Shown here piece by piece: positions 61,608 to 64,000 of a stretch of DNA of 64,000 nucleotides. The translations under genes were made by a program, and so were the position numbers. The notes beneath the pieces were generated by a model that was given only the letters and a program-made list of their open reading frames with translations, did no database searches and had not been told where the DNA came from. The stretch covers positions 345,424-409,423 of the forward strand of contig NZ_KB907213.1 in assembly GCF_000381885.1 (NCBI RefSeq). Direction: 5' to 3'. Within the stretch, counting starts at the first letter, position 1; every line of letters starts with the position of its first letter. The stretch is from Actinomadura atramentaria DSM 43919 (GTDB lineage Bacteria; Actinomycetota; Actinomycetes; Streptosporangiales; Streptosporangiaceae).

Positions 61608-61967
61608 TCACAGGTCGCCGAACGTTTCGAGCGGGAACGGCGGCTCCGCGAGCGGGCGGACGGCCATGCGCATGAGGATGTACTGGTTGTCGTCCTTCGC
61701 GACGGGGCTGGACGTGAGTTCGTCGCAGCGCGCGCAGCGGTGGACGACCATCCAGTCGCCGTTGCGCAGGACGGCGATGGCGATCGGGGCCATCCGGCCG
61801 TCGCAGTCGGCGGGTCCGCCCGCGACCTGGTCGAGGACGTGCCGCGAATGCAGGCAGGACGGGCAGTGATTGCGGCGCGTGCCGTCGTCGGTGCGCGCGG
61901 ACACGATCCGGCCGCACTTCACGCAGGTGAAGGTGTTCAGATTCGAGATGTCGTTGGTCCCGGACAC
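61608..61967 (-). CDS. RNHCP-domain zinc-ribbon protein, copy 2
   Basis: A 119-residue paralogue of the next gene: FTCVKCGRIVSARTDDGTRR, then RNHCPSCLHSRHVLD, then CDGRMAPIAIAV and HRCARCDELTSSPVAKDDN, ending RMAVRPLAEPPFP. GTG 61967 has AAGGAG nine bases upstream. The two copies keep the same cysteines but differ in about half of the other residues, so the duplication is old. First gene of the pair. Confidence 0.88.
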   Translation of the reverse strand: MSGTNDISNLNTFTCVKCGRIVSARTDDGTRRNHCPSCLHSRHVLDQVAGGPADCDGRMAPIAIAVLRNGDWMVVHRCARCDELTSSPVAKDDNQYILMRMAVRPLAEPPFPLETFGDL

Positions 61968-62284
61968 CGGGATTGCTCCTTGCTGAAAGGTCGACGAGGA
62001 CAGCAAGAGCAGGCCGAGCGGACACGCGGGACGGGCAACGCGGCCGGGCCGTCGGAGAGGACGGCGAGGCAGGGCGTTACGCGGTCGGGCGAAGCGCGCT
62101 CGGCGCGAGCCGGATGACGGACACAGGCCAACCTTTTCCAGGGCGGACGCCCACGGGGGAAACGACCCTGTCAGCGTAGACACCCGCACTCCGAACCGCC
62201 ATCGAATATCCGGCGGCGGGAAAGCAGAAGCGCCCTCCGGGTGATACCCCTGCGACCGCCATCCGCGCCACGGAAAGGCACCAG
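61968..62284. other. 317-base divergent spacer (RNHCP pair / sigma factor)
   Basis: No gene is supported. It must contain both promoters. An imperfect duplication of CGCCGGG-type sequence is the only feature. The sigma factor may recognise a site here for autoregulation, but no -35/-10 pair stands out. Confidence 0.45.
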
Positions 62285-62842
62285 ATGACAGGGGACTCCC
62301 CGCCCCACCCGGCCGACCGCTTCGACGAGGTCTTCGACGCGTACTTCGCGGAGATCCACCGGTACGCGGCGCGTCGGCTCGGCCCGGACGACGCCGCCGA
62401 CGTCGCCGCTCAGACGTTCCTGGAGGCGTTCCGGCAGCGCCGCCGCTACGACCGGGAGCGGGCGACCGTGCGCACCTGGCTGTACGGGATCGCGACGAAC
62501 GTCGTCGGCAGGCACCGCCGCGCCGAGACGCGGGAGCTGCGGGCGCGCGCCCGCCTCGGCGCGGTCCACGAGGCCGAGGGGCACGCCGCGCGCGTCGAGG
62601 CGCGGGTCAGCGCGCAGGGCCTGCGCGGCGAGCTGGCCGGGGCCGTCGCGGCGCTGCCGCGCGGGCAGCGGGACGTGCTGCTGCTCGTCGCGCTGGCCGA
62701 CCTCAGCCACGCGGAGGTCGCGGCGGCGCTGGGGATCTCCCCGGGCACGGTCGGCTCCCGGCTGAACCGTGCGAGAACGACGCTGCGCAGGGCGCTCGGC
62801 GGCGCCGACCCGATGCTCACTTTGGAGGAACAGCATGGATGA
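62285..62842 (+). CDS. ECF-type RNA polymerase sigma factor
   Basis: A 185-residue sigma-70 family protein. Region 2 covers FDEVFDAYFAEIHRYAARRLGPDDAADVAAQTFLEAFRQRRRYDRE in two stretches with WLYGIATNVVGRHRRAE. Region 4 is AVAALPRGQRDVLLLVALADLSHAEVAAALGISPGTVGSRLNRAR. No region 3 is present, as in ECF factors. Its end overlaps the next gene by eight bases, the usual arrangement for a sigma factor with its regulator. Confidence 0.93.
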   Translation: MTGDSPPHPADRFDEVFDAYFAEIHRYAARRLGPDDAADVAAQTFLEAFRQRRRYDRERATVRTWLYGIATNVVGRHRRAETRELRARARLGAVHEAEGHAARVEARVSAQGLRGELAGAVAALPRGQRDVLLLVALADLSHAEVAAALGISPGTVGSRLNRARTTLRRALGGADPMLTLEEQHG

Positions 62843-63995
62843 GGTGCGGATCGTCCGGGACGCCTATCCCGAGCCGAGGCCGCCGACGGCGGGCGAGGTC
62901 GAGCGGGCGCGCGCGCTGCTGGCGTCGCCGCCGCGCCGGGCGCGGCCGCGGCTGGCGTGGGGGCTGGGCGGCGTCCTGGCGGCGGGCGCGGCGGCGACGG
63001 CCGCGGTGGTGCTCGTGGGGGGCAGCACGTCCCCGGCTCCGGGCGGCCCGGTGACGTTGGACGGGCGCGCGGCCGTCCTCGCGGCGGCGGAGCAGGCGGC
63101 GCAGCGGCCGACCGGGAAGTACTGGTACACCAACGACGTGGACGGGCAGGCGTACGTCGTCCGCGCGAAGACGGGAACGTACGCGATCACCGGTGCGCTC
63201 AGCGAGGCGTTCCAGTGGACGGGCGCGACGTCCGGGTCGGGTTCGGCGAGCTACAGCCGCGACCTCCCGGCGCGTCCGACGACGGCGCGGGACGCGGAGC
63301 TGTGGCGCGCGGCCGGTTCGCCGCGGCGGCTCCGCGTCTGGTCGAGCGACAAGTTCCTCACGTTCCCGATGAAGGCGACGGGGGCCGGGACGAAGTGGGA
63401 CGTCGACACCGACGCCCGCGGCGGCGGCACGTTCCTCGACGGCCTGACGGCCGCGGACGTCCGCAACCTGCCGACCGACCCGGCCGAGCTGGCGAAGCGG
63501 TACCTGAGCGACGAGGCCGCGGCCCGGCGCGCGAGCGGGTTGCGCGGCGACGACCCGGGCGCGGTGAAGCCGGGTCCGGTGCGGCCGCAGATGCGGATGT
63601 CCCTGGCGAAGCTAGTCCTGAACGCGCCGCTGCCGCCGAAGGTCCGCGCGGGGGTCATGCGGGCGCTCGCCGCGCAGCCGGGCATCCACGCGATCGGCCG
63701 CACCACCGATCCGCTGGGGCGGCGCGGGGTCGCGCTTGCGACGGACGACTGGGCCGTGACGGTCACCGGCGAGTCCGGGGAGCCGCGCGCGACGCAGGGC
63801 ACCTACCGGGTGCGGGACGTCCTGGTCTTCGATGAGCGCACCGGTGCGCTGCTGGCGAAGCAGGAGGTGCTGACGCGTCCGGGCGGCCCGTACACCGGCA
63901 TGAAGCCGGGCTTCGTCGTGAACTACTCGGCGGTCCGGGCGATGGACTGGAGCGACGCGCGGCCGACGACGCCGACGACGCCGCCGTTCGGGTGA
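62835..63995 (+). CDS. CU044_5270 family membrane protein, likely sigma-factor partner
   Basis: A 386-residue protein: a cytoplasmic N terminus of about 40 residues (MDEVRIVRDAYPEPRPPTAG), one helix (LAWGLGGVLAAGAAATAAVVLV), then an outer domain of about 310 residues with KYWYTNDVDGQAYVVR, TKWDVDTDARGGGTFLDGLTAADVR and AQPGIHAIGRTTDPLGRRGVAL. This matches the CU044_5270 family, which regularly follows ECF sigma genes in Streptosporangiales. Translational overlap with the sigma gene suggests an anti-sigma or sensing role; this is inference. ATG 62835 follows GGAGGAA. Confidence 0.87.
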   Translation: MDEVRIVRDAYPEPRPPTAGEVERARALLASPPRRARPRLAWGLGGVLAAGAAATAAVVLVGGSTSPAPGGPVTLDGRAAVLAAAEQAAQRPTGKYWYTNDVDGQAYVVRAKTGTYAITGALSEAFQWTGATSGSGSASYSRDLPARPTTARDAELWRAAGSPRRLRVWSSDKFLTFPMKATGAGTKWDVDTDARGGGTFLDGLTAADVRNLPTDPAELAKRYLSDEAAARRASGLRGDDPGAVKPGPVRPQMRMSLAKLVLNAPLPPKVRAGVMRALAAQPGIHAIGRTTDPLGRRGVALATDDWAVTVTGESGEPRATQGTYRVRDVLVFDERTGALLAKQEVLTRPGGPYTGMKPGFVVNYSAVRAMDWSDARPTTPTTPPFG

Positions 63996-64000
63996 CGCCG

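Overview
The window is very GC-rich DNA from a filamentous-type actinomycete. A Streptosporangiales/Thermomonosporaceae (Actinomadura-like) host is my inference. It rests on a BldC regulator, a pfam04672-type SAM methyltransferase, eukaryote-like Ser/Thr kinases, twin RNHCP proteins, a CU044_5270-type sigma partner and core gene order that matches the hem, ccs and men/nuo neighbourhoods of other Actinobacteria, for example the Mycobacterium tuberculosis Rv0500B-Rv0512, Rv0524-Rv0529 and Rv0558-Rv0562 segments. No tRNA, rRNA, CRISPR array, insertion sequence or replication origin was recognised.

Layout. (1) 0.6-12 kb is conserved core: ribosomal protein bS22, an SDR protein, a lysophospholipid acyltransferase, a HAD-IB phosphatase, a membrane/ABM fusion protein, a glutaredoxin-like protein, the NADH sensor Rex and hemA-hemC-hemD-hemB. 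(2) 12-23 kb is mixed: a stand-alone PrimPol-like protein, a kinase lacking its catalytic aspartate, hemL, then an accessory block (LysR regulator, methyltransferase, hypothetical proteins, an intact kinase, a WYL regulator). (3) 23-28 kb holds a histidine phosphatase and the system II cytochrome c maturation set tlpA-ccdA-resB-ccsB, with a palindrome at the promoter. (4) 28-37 kb is the most unusual part: a lethal-factor-like zinc metalloprotease with a small partner ORF, bldC, and a tightly coupled minus-strand operon of five genes. The operon encodes a membrane/coiled-coil protein with an inactive E2-like tail, a JAMM protease with a very long charged linker, an E2-like protein with a candidate catalytic Cys, a roughly 64-residue protein and an E1-like adenylating enzyme. 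This looks like a ubiquitin-type conjugation system. (5) 37-40 kb is almost gene-free and filled with decayed repeats, an ABC-ATPase remnant and a DUF4229 gene whose 3' end has been copied downstream. (6) 40-59 kb is respiration: menG, menJ, the complete nuoA-N operon and a polyprenyl diphosphate synthase. (7) 59-64 kb has a phospholipase D without a signal peptide, two RNHCP proteins, and an ECF sigma factor with its membrane partner.

How parts fit together. Haem synthesis (hemACDBL), cytochrome c maturation (ccs), menaquinone completion (menG, menJ, prenyl synthase) and complex I (nuo) together supply the respiratory chain. Rex probably coordinates them. A perfect Rex-type operator lies in front of menJ, a good one in front of rex, and a related palindrome of identical geometry in front of nuoA.

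The best candidate for an undescribed system is the 30.2-36.9 kb operon. It has E1, E2 and JAMM modules but no recognisable beta-grasp modifier. Its scaffold proteins carry in-frame microsatellites, and a 24-bp inverted repeat lies upstream.
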